Source: Erysipelotrichaceae bacterium (GTDB lineage Bacteria > Bacillota_I > Bacilli_A > RFN20 > CAG-449). From it: a stretch of DNA of 64,000 nucleotides. The number at the start of each line of letters is the position of its first letter. Within the stretch, counting starts at the first letter, position 1. The notes beneath the pieces are model-generated. The model was not told the DNA's origin, searched no databases, and saw only the letters and a list, made by a program, of their open reading frames with translations. Positions 43,260 through 52,353 of this stretch are shown in pieces. Location of the stretch: assembly GCA_015059095.1 (NCBI GenBank), contig SVBA01000003.1, positions 1-64,000 of the forward strand. The letters run 5' to 3'. The position numbers and the translations under genes were made by a program.

Positions 43260-43796
43260 TTAGTCAATAAATGTTTTAGAGATAATATTTTTAATTTGAT
43301 TAATTTTTTCTTCATTTAATGACACTTTACCATATTCTTTATTATTAATTCTCCCTATTCTTCTTTTAGATACACTTCTAATCGCATCTAATTTCAAATA
43401 AGAATGAGTTTCTTTATCGTTCAATCCTTCAATTACACCTATATCAAAAGATAATTCATTACCATTAGGCTTTTGACTTGTTAAAGGAATAACAACCACA
43501 TTACCTAAATCTATAACCCAAACTAACGCATAATGTCCTTTAGTTTTATAATCTGAAAGTTCTGCTCCTACATTAATACCAAATTCACACCAAACTATAT
43601 CTCCTCTAGTTAAATTATCAGGTTGAGCCTTATAACCTTCTTTAAAATATGTCTTTTTTAAATATAAAGTCTTTTTATCAAGCCAAGATAAATACTCAAG
43701 TGCTAATTCCTCATCTAAAGAAGATAGATTATTACTAATAGACGCAAATATTGTTTTTGTTTTTTCATTTACTTTTCTTTTATTTAAAAAACGCAT
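43260..43796 (-). CDS. PemK/MazF-family endoribonuclease toxin without adjacent antitoxin
   Basis: 178 residues from ATG at 43796 (GAGGG at 43804-43808). The first ~55 residues are a helical extension; then the PemK/MazF fold: TRGDIVWCEFGINVGAEL, KTKGHYALVWVID, VVVIPLTSQKPNGNE and LKLDAIRSVSKRRIGRI. The family cuts mRNA at specific sequences. No MazE-like gene lies next to it; it ends the dtd-mnmA-rimO operon. Its start codon lies in a hairpin followed by a T-run, which should keep expression low. Confidence 0.85.
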   Translation of the reverse strand: MRFLNKRKVNEKTKTIFASISNNLSSLDEELALEYLSWLDKKTLYLKKTYFKEGYKAQPDNLTRGDIVWCEFGINVGAELSDYKTKGHYALVWVIDLGNVVVIPLTSQKPNGNELSFDIGVIEGLNDKETHSYLKLDAIRSVSKRRIGRINNKEYGKVSLNEEKINQIKNIISKTFID

Positions 43797-43825
43797 AATC
43801 AACCCTCTTAGTTAATATATGCGTT
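43786..43825 (-). terminator. Hairpin with T-run overlapping the PemK start codon
   Basis: Eight-bp stem AACGCATA/TATGCGTT (43790-43797 with 43818-43825) followed on the minus strand by TTTTTT in total. The 3' arm contains the PemK AUG, and the loop contains its ribosome site. It could be an intrinsic terminator/attenuator after rimO. Confidence 0.55.
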
Positions 43826-43830
43826 TTTTC

Positions 43831-45129
43831 TTATTTTTCTATTAATTCACCATATAAATTATAATGATCATATCCAGTAATTAAAACTTCAACTTCTTGA
43901 CCTTCTTCTAATGACTTATTACTAGTAAAGATAATTTCTCCATCAATATTATCAGGAGAATTCCAGAAACTTCTTAAAGTATAAGTATCTGAAGGATAAT
44001 CATAATCTAATACAATACCTTTATGAATTTTATTAACTTGCTTGCGATTATGAATTAATGAAACATGTTTTTGAATTTTCATTATCTCATTATATCTTTG
44101 AATCTTAATTTCTTCAGGAACTTGATTTTCATAATCATAAGATTTAGTACCTTCTTCTCTAGAATAAGTAAATGTTCCTAAATGATTAAATTTAACTTCT
44201 TTTACAAACTCTTTTAATTCATTAAAATCTTCTTCTGTCTCACCTGGAAATCCCACTATAAGTGTAGTTCTTAATATTGCATTAGGAACTTTTTTCTTAA
44301 TTTTATTAAATAAGTTTAATAAAAATACTTTATCTCCTCTTCTATTCATTGCATTTAATACTTTACTAGAAGCATGTTGAATAGGAATATCAAAATAAGG
44401 AGTTAATCTTTCTTCTTTACCAATTAATTCAATTAGTTCATCACTTATTTCATCAGGATAAAGATATAATAAACGGATATATGCAAATTCTTTAATTTTC
44501 AATAACTCTTTCAATAAAGATACAATATCTCCATTACTTTTATCTAAATCAGATCCATATCTAGTTGTATCTTGAGAAATAACAACTAATTCTTTAACAC
44601 CTTGATCTTTAATTATATTAGCTTGTTTAATTAATTCTTTCATTTCTACAGATTTAAATGGACCTCTAATTAAAGGAATCGCACAATAAGTACAACAATT
44701 ATTACATCCATCAGAAATCTTTAAATAAGCAGTATATGGTTCAGTTGAGAGAACTCTTTCACTTAGATCTAAACACCCTTTAAACTCCCTATTTTTAATT
44801 ACTTTTTGGATTAATTCAGCCATTATAGGATATTCATCAATTGAGATAAATAAATCAACTTCAGGTAATTCTTTTTCTAATTGTTCTTTATATCTTTTAA
44901 CTAAACATCCGCACACAATTAATATTTTATTTAATTGTCCTAATTCAATAATTTTATTAATCGATTCTTGTTTACTAGAATCGATAAAGCCACAAGTATT
45001 AACAATAATTACGTCAGCTTCTTCTACTTCTGTAGTCAAGATAAAATCATTCTTCCTCATCAAAGAAAGAATCATTTCCGAATCAACTAAATTTTTAGCA
45101 CATCCAAGTGATACTAAACTTAACTTCAT
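43831..45129 (-). CDS. rimO: Ribosomal protein S12 methylthiotransferase
   Basis: 432 residues. N-terminal UPF0004 domain with SLGCAKNLVDSE, VNTCGFIDSSKQES and VCGCLVKRY holding the first cluster; radical-SAM motif CNNCCTYC (about 148); C-terminal TRAM domain. GCAKN plus the S12-type sequence IRGPFKS separate RimO from MiaB. Methylthiolates an Asp of ribosomal protein S12. It follows a small membrane gene by 12 bp in the translation-quality operon. Confidence 0.95.
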   Translation of the reverse strand: MKLSLVSLGCAKNLVDSEMILSLMRKNDFILTTEVEEADVIIVNTCGFIDSSKQESINKIIELGQLNKILIVCGCLVKRYKEQLEKELPEVDLFISIDEYPIMAELIQKVIKNREFKGCLDLSERVLSTEPYTAYLKISDGCNNCCTYCAIPLIRGPFKSVEMKELIKQANIIKDQGVKELVVISQDTTRYGSDLDKSNGDIVSLLKELLKIKEFAYIRLLYLYPDEISDELIELIGKEERLTPYFDIPIQHASSKVLNAMNRRGDKVFLLNLFNKIKKKVPNAILRTTLIVGFPGETEEDFNELKEFVKEVKFNHLGTFTYSREEGTKSYDYENQVPEEIKIQRYNEIMKIQKHVSLIHNRKQVNKIHKGIVLDYDYPSDTYTLRSFWNSPDNIDGEIIFTSNKSLEEGQEVEVLITGYDHYNLYGELIEK

Positions 45130-45141
45130 ATTAACCTCTAA

Positions 45142-45411
45142 TTAAAAGAAGAAAGGTAAAACCATTGAAGCTACAACGATTGCTACAAAAACCCAGTAAG
45201 CAATTTTCCATCCTTTTTTAGCACCTGCTACTGCATTCCAAGCACAGATTAATACTACTACACCAATGATAATATTAGTAATATTTTCAAACATACCTAA
45301 CCATGGTAATGATAAATTGAAAATACCAAAGAATGCTCTAGTTGCAAATAATGCAAGAGCAATAAAACATACTACATTCCAAAAATAATTTGTTGTTACT
45401 TTTTTTGCCAT
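45142..45411 (-). CDS. Small three-helix membrane protein
   Basis: 89 residues with three hydrophobic helices (about 9-30, 38-60, 67-88) and two Lys-rich cytoplasmic ends. No recognised family. It sits between the nudix gene (1 bp) and rimO (12 bp), so it is transcribed with them. GGAGG precedes ATG. Confidence 0.65.
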   Translation of the reverse strand: MAKKVTTNYFWNVVCFIALALFATRAFFGIFNLSLPWLGMFENITNIIIGVVVLICAWNAVAGAKKGWKIAYWVFVAIVVASMVLPFFF

Positions 45412-45412
45412 A

Positions 45413-45928
45413 CTATTTTCCTCCTAAAATCTTTTTGACAATATGTAAAATAGGTAATTCCCTATTTTTAACCAATTTTGCTACACCACTATCACTCATT
45501 TGTTCATATAAAGAAATAGCTTCATCAATACTAACCCAAACTATATCATCAATAAATGAGTCACCAAATGATTCTAAATGAATCATCGTTTTCTCTACTA
45601 CCCTACCCAAAAAATAATGATTCATGTTATGACGCATAATTAAGTTATAATCATCTTCAACTAAACCAAGTTCTTGAATAACTTTAATTTTATAACCTAA
45701 TTCTTCATCAATCTCTCTAATTAATGCATCTTTTAAACTTTCAAATTGTTTCTTTCCTCCACCAGGAGTTTCATAATAATTAGCCTTACCAAATATATCA
45801 TCTCTTTTTATTTTTAATAAAGCGATCTTATTATCTCCATTAAGAATAATTCCTCTTACTATATTTCTAGTATGAGAAATACCAATATTAGGAAATTCGG
45901 TATCCTTTAACTTATTTATCACCTTCAT
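45413..45928 (-). CDS. NUDIX hydrolase
   Basis: 171 residues. The Nudix box is complete: GGGKKQFESLKDALIREIDEELGY (in two parts around residues 57-80), with the REIDEELG metal-binding core. Cleaves a nucleoside diphosphate linked to another moiety; the substrate cannot be read. It overlaps the end of mnmA by 17 bp and belongs to the same operon. Confidence 0.9.
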   Translation of the reverse strand: MKVINKLKDTEFPNIGISHTRNIVRGIILNGDNKIALLKIKRDDIFGKANYYETPGGGKKQFESLKDALIREIDEELGYKIKVIQELGLVEDDYNLIMRHNMNHYFLGRVVEKTMIHLESFGDSFIDDIVWVSIDEAISLYEQMSDSGVAKLVKNRELPILHIVKKILGGK

Positions 45929-47084
45929 AGTTATACACCATTTTTTCTTTGCCTTTATAATAGATTTTATCTATTATACCACCACCAACACAAGCTTCAT
46001 TAATATAGAATACTGCTGCTTGACCTGGAGTAACTGCTTTATATGGAGCATCATAAATTAATTTAACTGTTTCTTCATCAATAAATTCTAAAGTACAGCC
46101 TTGATCTTTTTGACGATATCTAAATTTAACACCAACTTTAATAGGTCCTTGTGGTTTATCTTTTATAGTCCAGTTAACCATTTTTATAATAGCTACATCA
46201 GAATTTAAATATTCATTTTCATCACCTTGAGCAACATATAAAATATTCTTTTGAACATTCTTAGAAACAACAAACCAAGAAATAGGATCAATTCCATGAA
46301 TTCCACCAATCCCTAAGCCTCTTCTTTGACCTAATGTATAATATAAGACTCCATCATGTTTACCAACAATATTCCCAGTTTTAATATCTACAATATCTCC
46401 CCTTTTTGCTGGTAAGTAGTTATTTAAGAATTGTTTAAAATTTCTTTCACCAATAAAACAAACTCCTGTTGAATCTTTTTTATTAGCAATATCTAAATCT
46501 AATTCTCTTGCTATTCTTCTAACTTCTTCTTTAGAAATTCCTTCTAATGGAAATAGACATTTTTGAAGTTGTTCTTGAGACACTTGAGATAAGAAATAAG
46601 TTTGATCTTTATTTTGATCAAATGAACGATGCATTTCTACTCTACCATCTTCAACTTCTACTCTTTTCGCATAATGACCAGTAGCAATCATATCAAATCC
46701 ATTTTCTAAAGCAAAGTTTAAAAACTTATCAAATTTGATATATTTATTACAAAATATATCAGGATTTGGAGTTCTACCTAATTTATATTCATCTAAAAAA
46801 TATGAGAAGACATAATCCCAATACTCTTTAACAAAATCAATTCTATAAAGAGGAATATTTAATTTTTCTGCTACTCTAAGAGCATCTTCATAATCTTTTT
46901 CTTGAGGACATTGCGATTCATTTAAAGTTGGATTACCTAAAAAATCACCATTTGCAATCGCATCCCAGTTTCTCATAAATCCACCTGCGACCTCATATCC
47001 TTGTTGAATTAATAGATGTGCTGCAACTGCAGAATCAACTCCACCAGAAAGTCCTACCATTACTTTAATCTTCTTATTTTCCAT
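45912..47084 (-). CDS. mnmA: tRNA-specific 2-thiouridylase
   Basis: 390 residues from ATG at 47084 (AAGGAG upstream); a longer frame overlaps dtd. Places sulphur on U34 of Lys/Glu/Gln tRNAs. PP-loop GLSGGVDSAVAA, NPDIFCNKYIKF with the first catalytic Cys, DSTGVCFIGE with the second, GQRRGLGIGG and the C-terminal beta domain. Follows dtd directly. Confidence 0.96.
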   Translation of the reverse strand: MENKKIKVMVGLSGGVDSAVAAHLLIQQGYEVAGGFMRNWDAIANGDFLGNPTLNESQCPQEKDYEDALRVAEKLNIPLYRIDFVKEYWDYVFSYFLDEYKLGRTPNPDIFCNKYIKFDKFLNFALENGFDMIATGHYAKRVEVEDGRVEMHRSFDQNKDQTYFLSQVSQEQLQKCLFPLEGISKEEVRRIARELDLDIANKKDSTGVCFIGERNFKQFLNNYLPAKRGDIVDIKTGNIVGKHDGVLYYTLGQRRGLGIGGIHGIDPISWFVVSKNVQKNILYVAQGDENEYLNSDVAIIKMVNWTIKDKPQGPIKVGVKFRYRQKDQGCTLEFIDEETVKLIYDAPYKAVTPGQAAVFYINEACVGGGIIDKIYYKGKEKMVYNYEGDK

Positions 47085-47085
47085 A

Positions 47086-47532
47086 TTAAAGCTCCTTACT
47101 ATCAATCATTAATGTAAATGGTCCATCATTTACTAAACTAACTTTCATATCTGCACCAAATACTCCGCCTTCTACTTTATTAACTTTACTTCTTAAATAC
47201 TCTAAACAATAATCATAAAGTTTAGTCGCATTTTCTGGTCTCATCGCATTAATAAATGAAGGTCTTCTACCCTTTTTAATATCCGCATATAAAGTAAATT
47301 GAGAAACGCATAAAATCTCTTTATCCAAATCTAAGAAAGCTAAATTAGTCTTACCATTTTCATCCATGAACACTCTTAAAGAAATAATCTTATCAATTAC
47401 TTTTCTAACTACTTCTTCATTATCTTCATTATTAAAACCAACTAATAAAAGAAATCCTTCATTAATTCGAGAATAAATCTTTTCATCAATCGTAACTGAT
47501 GCATTTTTCACTACTTGTAAAACTACGCGCAT
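47086..47532 (-). CDS. dtd: D-aminoacyl-tRNA deacylase
   Basis: 148 residues, full length. Removes D-amino acids from mischarged tRNA. SQFTLYAD with KKGRRPSF and GGVFGADMKVSLVNDGP are the family signatures. First gene of an operon with mnmA, nudix, a small membrane gene, rimO and a PemK toxin. Its ribosome site GAGGAG is the 3' arm of the terminator that ends the sporulation operon. Confidence 0.95.
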   Translation of the reverse strand: MRVVLQVVKNASVTIDEKIYSRINEGFLLLVGFNNEDNEEVVRKVIDKIISLRVFMDENGKTNLAFLDLDKEILCVSQFTLYADIKKGRRPSFINAMRPENATKLYDYCLEYLRSKVNKVEGGVFGADMKVSLVNDGPFTLMIDSKEL

Positions 47533-47535
47533 AAT

Positions 47536-47570
47536 AAAAACTCCTCTTATTTATTATAAATTAAGAGGAG
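47536..47570 (-). terminator. Terminator of the spo operon, overlapping the dtd leader
   Basis: Nine-bp stem CTCCTCTTA/TAAGAGGAG (47541-47549 with 47562-47570), then TTTTTATT on the minus strand. TATAAT for dtd lies in the loop, and the dtd ribosome site is the downstream arm. Confidence 0.75.
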
Positions 47571-47589
47571 ATTAATTTACACACTTCTT

Positions 47590-48945
47590 TTAAACTTTTT
47601 TATTCTTTTTAACATCCTTCCTAAAAAACTTTATTTTAAGTTTTTTTATATCTAATGGGATAAAAGGATATAAATAAGGATATCCCATTACTTTAATACT
47701 AACCAAATGAATAAAAAGAATAATTATTCCAATTAAAAATCCTACCTTACCAAATAACACACTTACTATAAATAAGCAAATGGATATAACTCTATTAGAT
47801 AAGGATAATTCATAACTTGGAATTGAAAAACTTGATATTGTAAATATCGATAAGATTATTAAAACATCTTTTACAAATATTCCTAAACTCATACTCACTT
47901 CCCCTAAAATAATACCAATAACAATTGATAGGGCGCTCATTAAAGTATTTGGCGTATGAATAATTGCAATTCTAAATAATTCAATCACAAATAAACCAAT
48001 AGAAATTTGAGACCATAATGGTAAAGATGATGTATTTTCAATATTTAAATTATACAAATTATTTAGACTAGACGTAGTAGCAAGCAAATATGATATGGGC
48101 AAAAAAAATAAAGATAGTAAAATGCCTAAATATCTTAACATTTTAGTTAAATTTCCAAGTATATAATTTTGTCTATACTCTTCAACATTTTTCATGTGAT
48201 CAAAGATAGATATAGGTACAATTATTGCATTTGAAGAAGTATCAACTAATAAAACAATATGTCCTTCCATTAAGTATAAAGAACTTACATCCGGTCTTTC
48301 AGAATACCTTACTAAAGGAAAAATTGTTTTATTTTGATTAAATAGTTTTTCTTCTAAAGATCGATCGCTCATAATTAACGATTCTACATTAATTTCTTTG
48401 AGTTTTCTTTTTAGTAACTTAAGTTTTATAGTATCTACTTTACTAGAAATATAACAAATACATATGCTGGTTTTAGAATAACTACCTACCCTTAAAGCTT
48501 CTATTATTAAATCATCGGATTTTATTCTTGTTCTTAACAATGAAATATTCACTATTAAAGATTCATTAAATCCATCTTTTGATCCTCTTAAACTTTTTTC
48601 AACTTCTGGTTCACTGATTCCCCTAGAAGGAACCTTTCTTAAATCTACTAAAATGAAATATTCAGCATTATTAACATATAAAACCACTTGACCTTCATGA
48701 AGTAACAAAATCACTTCATCAAGATTAGAAGAAGTAGATATTTTAATGTTATCTAATTTAGAATAAATGTCATTTATAGATTCACTTAATCTTAGTGAAC
48801 GCTGAAGTCCCATAACCATATATTCATCAACTAATGATGAAAAAAAGATAAGTTTATAAGAAAATTTATCTTCTTTCACTTCTCTTATATATAAGTCGAC
48901 ATTATCTTTAACATTAATTTTCTTAATTAATTCAAAATATATCAT
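47590..48945 (-). CDS. spoVAF: Spore germination protein SpoVAF (GerA family)
   Basis: 451 residues. N-terminal ~240-residue cytoplasmic domain with FFSSLVDEYMVMGLQRSL-like start and EPEVEKSLRGSKDGFNESL, the GerA A-subunit signature; then about five transmembrane helices (TPNTLMSALSIVIGIILGE is conserved) and a basic tail. Modulates germination and dipicolinic acid release at the spore inner membrane. Overlaps spoVAE by 4 bp and ends the operon. Confidence 0.93.
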   Translation of the reverse strand: MIYFELIKKINVKDNVDLYIREVKEDKFSYKLIFFSSLVDEYMVMGLQRSLRLSESINDIYSKLDNIKISTSSNLDEVILLLHEGQVVLYVNNAEYFILVDLRKVPSRGISEPEVEKSLRGSKDGFNESLIVNISLLRTRIKSDDLIIEALRVGSYSKTSICICYISSKVDTIKLKLLKRKLKEINVESLIMSDRSLEEKLFNQNKTIFPLVRYSERPDVSSLYLMEGHIVLLVDTSSNAIIVPISIFDHMKNVEEYRQNYILGNLTKMLRYLGILLSLFFLPISYLLATTSSLNNLYNLNIENTSSLPLWSQISIGLFVIELFRIAIIHTPNTLMSALSIVIGIILGEVSMSLGIFVKDVLIILSIFTISSFSIPSYELSLSNRVISICLFIVSVLFGKVGFLIGIIILFIHLVSIKVMGYPYLYPFIPLDIKKLKIKFFRKDVKKNKKV

Positions 48946-49298
48946 TTTATTATTCTTACTCTTGGTAATAAACTCATTAAAATTGAAAGAAATATTACAT
49001 ATCCCAAAGTAGTTGATACATACTTAAATAGATATTGGAAAATACCAAAGAAGCCATTAACCTTTGCTCCTTCTAATCCTCCCTTTACTAATAAATTTCC
49101 AAAGTTCAAAATTAAGGAAGTCGCTCCACCTCCACATAAATCAATTATAATATCATATACGCCAATTCCTCCCAAAATCGCGCCTATTATTACAAATAAT
49201 GTCGTAATATGACCAGGTGTTAATTTACTATGTAAATATATTACTTCACCAATAAAACAAAGTAATCCTGCGAATAAAAAACTATTTAGATAAATCAT
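48942..49298 (-). CDS. spoVAE: Stage V sporulation protein AE
   Basis: 118 residues, four hydrophobic helices, with LTPGHITTLFVIIGAILGG and the long Gly-rich loop GGATSLILNFGNLLVKG typical of SpoVAE(b). Part of the dipicolinic acid channel of the spore inner membrane. Its start lies 17 bp inside spoVAD with a GGAGG site, implying coupled translation. Confidence 0.93.
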   Translation of the reverse strand: MIYLNSFLFAGLLCFIGEVIYLHSKLTPGHITTLFVIIGAILGGIGVYDIIIDLCGGGATSLILNFGNLLVKGGLEGAKVNGFFGIFQYLFKYVSTTLGYVIFLSILMSLLPRVRIIK

Positions 49299-50277
49299 AT
49301 AATACCTCCAATTCTATACAATGAGAAACTAAAGGAATATCCTCTTTTTGATCAACTGATATTTTTGAATGTAATGATCCAGTACCTACTAATAATACCT
49401 TTTTGTAATTACCTTCTTCTATCATTTTCTTTAAATATGAAAATCCTACTATTCCAATACATGCACATCCAGAGCCACCACAAAAATATCTTTTATCTTC
49501 TCCAAATAAAATCTTGCCACAATCTAAATGATTATATAGCTCAATCCCCTCATATTTAAATAAATCTATTAATACTTTGCTACCTAGAGAAGACAAATCA
49601 CCAGTTAAAATTAAATCGTAATCTCTATTTGTTGTCTTTGTATTCTCAAAATGAGATTTTATTGTCCTATATGCAGCATAAGCCATGGGACTACCCATAT
49701 CTAAAGCATCAGACCAAGATATATCTTCGATTTTACCTATTGTCGCTTTAGTAATTCTTATTTCACTTTTTTTATTTGAAATAAGACAAGATACTGCTCC
49801 AGTACTAGTAATAGTCGTTGTATCCTTTTTTTGACCACCATAATCTAAAGGATATCTAAATTGTCTTTCTGCACTTCCATAATTAGATGAAGTAAAACTT
49901 ATTGAATTATTCACTATTTTATTTGACACAAATATTGAAGAAAGAATCATTGATAATATTAAAGTAGCACATGCTGAATACACCCCTACAAATGATGAAT
50001 CTAATTGCATTCCAACTTGGTGAGACACAAATAATTGAGAAGTCAGATCTCCTCCAAAATAAATCTCAGGATGATAGTTTCCTGTTTTTTTATATAAAAT
50101 TAATAGACTTGTTTTTAAAAATTGTGCTTCTGCTTGCTCATAACTATCTTCATTTGCAAGTTCATCTTTATAAATATAGTCAATATACTTATCTAAATAT
50201 TTACTTTCTTTTTTACTTGTTACAATTGATGTTTCATTTAAATATACTTCATTAAATGTAATTAAAATATTTTTCAT
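49282..50277 (-). CDS. spoVAD: Stage V sporulation protein AD
   Basis: 331 residues, soluble, thiolase-like fold. GGDLTSQLF, SSNYGSAERQFRYPLDYGG, TSTGAVSCLI and CGGSGCACIGIVGFSYL are SpoVAD blocks. In Bacillus it binds dipicolinic acid and sits at the inner spore membrane. Overlaps spoVAC by 4 bp (ATGA), so the two are coupled. Confidence 0.95.
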   Translation of the reverse strand: MKNILITFNEVYLNETSIVTSKKESKYLDKYIDYIYKDELANEDSYEQAEAQFLKTSLLILYKKTGNYHPEIYFGGDLTSQLFVSHQVGMQLDSSFVGVYSACATLILSMILSSIFVSNKIVNNSISFTSSNYGSAERQFRYPLDYGGQKKDTTTITSTGAVSCLISNKKSEIRITKATIGKIEDISWSDALDMGSPMAYAAYRTIKSHFENTKTTNRDYDLILTGDLSSLGSKVLIDLFKYEGIELYNHLDCGKILFGEDKRYFCGGSGCACIGIVGFSYLKKMIEEGNYKKVLLVGTGSLHSKISVDQKEDIPLVSHCIELEVLYDLSK

Positions 50278-50723
50278 AATGATACTCCAAAAAATGATAA
50301 TAAATACCTAATTATTACAACAAACACGCTAAAGAATACACCATAAGATATTACAGATCCTGCCAAAGAAAAAATTCTACTTCCTACTCCGGCAATATAT
50401 CCTTCAGTTTTACCTTCAATTGAAGATGAACACATGGAATTAGAAAAACCACTAATAGGAACAAATAAACCCGCTCCAAATAATTGTCCTAAATACTTAT
50501 ATAGAGATAAAACAGTTAATAAAGCAGTAACACTTACTAAAGTTAAACTAGTCAAAACTATAGCTATATCTTCATTTATTCCTAAATATACATATAAATC
50601 AATTAACCCTTGAGATATTAAACCTATTAATCCTCCACCTAAAAAAGCCAATAAATACTCTTTAAAATAGTATTTTTTTGGCTTATTATCTTTTACAATT
50701 TTTGAAAAAACAATTTTATTCAT
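50274..50723 (-). CDS. spoVAC: Stage V sporulation protein AC
   Basis: 149 residues from ATG at 50723 (GAGGTG 4-8 bp upstream). YYFKEYLLAFLGGGLIGLISQ, then FVPISGFSNSMCSSSIEGKTEG, the family signature, and a final helix pair. Mechanosensitive-like component of the dipicolinic acid channel. Follows sigF by about 40 bp; spoVAA and spoVAB, present in Bacillus, are missing. Confidence 0.95.
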   Translation of the reverse strand: MNKIVFSKIVKDNKPKKYYFKEYLLAFLGGGLIGLISQGLIDLYVYLGINEDIAIVLTSLTLVSVTALLTVLSLYKYLGQLFGAGLFVPISGFSNSMCSSSIEGKTEGYIAGVGSRIFSLAGSVISYGVFFSVFVVIIRYLLSFFGVSL

Positions 50724-50765
50724 AACACACCTCAAAATTATTTTTCCTTTATTTTTAAAATATAT

Positions 50766-51461
50766 TCAGATTAATGTCTTTAATTTCTCTAATATTTTTG
50801 TTTCTAATCTAGAAATTTGAACTTGTGAATAATTTAATCTCTCACTTACCTCTTGTTGACTTAATCCATCAAAGTATCTTAATTCAATAATTAGTCTTTC
50901 TTTTTTTTCTAATTTTTCCAATGCTAATTTTATACTAACTTGATCAAATATAGATATACCTTTATCACTAACATTATTTATTAGTGTATTGTCATTATCA
51001 TCACTTATTTCTTCATCTAAGGAAAACACTTTATTATTACTATCTAAAGCTTCAATAATATCTTCTCTAGTCTCATTAATATGATTTGCGATTTCATCAA
51101 GAGTAGGTGATCTTAATAGTAATGATTCTAATTCATCAATTGCCTTATTTATTTTTAAATATAACTCTTTTTTGCTTCTTGAAACTCGCAATAAAGAAGA
51201 ATCTCTAAAATGTCTTTTTATTTCTCCTAATATTAGTGGAACTGCATATGTAGAAAAATTCACACCATAAGAAAAATCAAATTTAGAAATTGCCATTAAT
51301 AAACCATAATTTGCATCACTTAAAACATCTTCATATTCATTTTTATGAATATTATATCTTTTTAATAAAGAGTAAACTAATTTTTGATTCTCTTTATAAA
51401 ATTCTTCAAATGCTTCTTTATCTCCTTCTTTTGCCTTTTTTAATAATTCTAAATTATCCAT
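50766..51461 (-). CDS. sigF: RNA polymerase sporulation sigma factor SigF
   Basis: 231 residues. Region 2 (YEDVLSDANYGLLMAISKFDFSYGVNFSTYA, in part), region 3 (TLDEIANHINETREDI) and region 4 (LSQQEVSERLNYSQVQISRLE) are all present. First forespore-specific sigma, released when SpoIIAA frees it from SpoIIAB. Starts 8 bp inside spoIIAB. The operon order spoIIAA-spoIIAB-sigF-spoVA identifies it among sporulation sigmas. Confidence 0.95.
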   Translation of the reverse strand: MDNLELLKKAKEGDKEAFEEFYKENQKLVYSLLKRYNIHKNEYEDVLSDANYGLLMAISKFDFSYGVNFSTYAVPLILGEIKRHFRDSSLLRVSRSKKELYLKINKAIDELESLLLRSPTLDEIANHINETREDIIEALDSNNKVFSLDEEISDDNDNTLINNVSDKGISIFDQVSIKLALEKLEKKERLIIELRYFDGLSQQEVSERLNYSQVQISRLETKILEKLKTLI

Positions 51462-51891
51462 TTATAACTACCGGATGGAACTTCTTTTTGATAATTAGTT
51501 TTACTCCAACACCTACAATAGAAGTAATATTAAAAGAATCAGATAAAGAATCAATAATTGTTAGTCCCATACCTGCTCTTTCTAAATCAGGACGAGATGT
51601 ATAATGAGGAACTCTTGCCTCTTTTACATTTTCAATACCTACTCCATAATCTTTAATAATAATTTCTACTTCATCTTCAAAAATAGTTGCTTTCATATAA
51701 ACATATTTGTTTGAGTCAAATTTATATCCATGAATTATCGCATTTGATACTGCTTCTGATACAATTGTTTTAAATTCCGATATCTCATCTAGTCCTAAAT
51801 TATAAGGACTTAAAAATGATGTCAAAGAATTTCTTGCTAATAATTCATTAGATAATGTTGCTTTAAATTTTAATTCAAAACTGTTACTCAT
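51454..51891 (-). CDS. spoIIAB: Anti-sigma F factor and protein kinase SpoIIAB
   Basis: 145 residues, GHKL-type kinase. N-box EAVSNAIIHGY, G1 IKDYGVGI and G2 DLERAGMGLTIIDSL are seen. Binds SigF and phosphorylates SpoIIAA. Overlaps spoIIAA by 4 bp and sigF by 8 bp. Confidence 0.96.
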   Translation of the reverse strand: MSNSFELKFKATLSNELLARNSLTSFLSPYNLGLDEISEFKTIVSEAVSNAIIHGYKFDSNKYVYMKATIFEDEVEIIIKDYGVGIENVKEARVPHYTSRPDLERAGMGLTIIDSLSDSFNITSIVGVGVKLIIKKKFHPVVING

Positions 51892-52241
51892 AGTGTTATT
51901 CTTTCCTCCTTCATAAATGCTTTTAAAGAACTATACTCTTTCATAATTGAAAATAACCCTGATATTTGGATTACTTTTCTAGAGTAAGAATTAAGTCCAA
52001 TTAGACCCATAATACCTTTTACTCTTTCAATTTCATTAAATCTTCCTAAGATTAGGCCAATCCCTGCACTATCAATAAACGTAAGATCCTTAAAGTCCCA
52101 TATAATATATTTAGGACCATACTCTCTCATATACTGATGAATTTTTTCCTTATATAAGAACGTTTTACTAGAATCTAGATCTCCTGAAATTTTAATTACC
52201 AGTCCTTCATCAAAGGAGGTTATTTTTATCTTGCTTTCCAT
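51888..52241 (-). CDS. spoIIAA: Anti-sigma F factor antagonist SpoIIAA
   Basis: 117 residues (STAS fold) from ATG at 52241, where GGAGG is well placed; a longer frame to 52277 was rejected. The phosphorylated Ser lies in LTFIDSAGIGLILGR. Unphosphorylated SpoIIAA releases SigF from SpoIIAB. The phosphatase SpoIIE needed to activate it is not in this window, since the PP2C gene at 28656 belongs to the hydrogenase operon. Confidence 0.94.
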   Translation of the reverse strand: MESKIKITSFDEGLVIKISGDLDSSKTFLYKEKIHQYMREYGPKYIIWDFKDLTFIDSAGIGLILGRFNEIERVKGIMGLIGLNSYSRKVIQISGLFSIMKEYSSLKAFMKEERITL

Positions 52242-52326
52242 ATACTTTCCTCCACGCATATAGTCTACTAAAGACAAAATAAAAAAAATCGCATACTATG
52301 TCGAATACATTAATTTATTTTATAAA

Positions 52327-52353
52327 AGAAAAAAACTTCACTATGTGAAGTTT
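52327..52353 (-). terminator. Terminator of dacF
   Basis: Nine-bp stem AAACTTCAC/GTGAAGTTT overlapping the stop codon, with a T-run on the minus strand. It separates dacF from the spoIIA operon, so the latter needs its own promoter. Confidence 0.7.
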
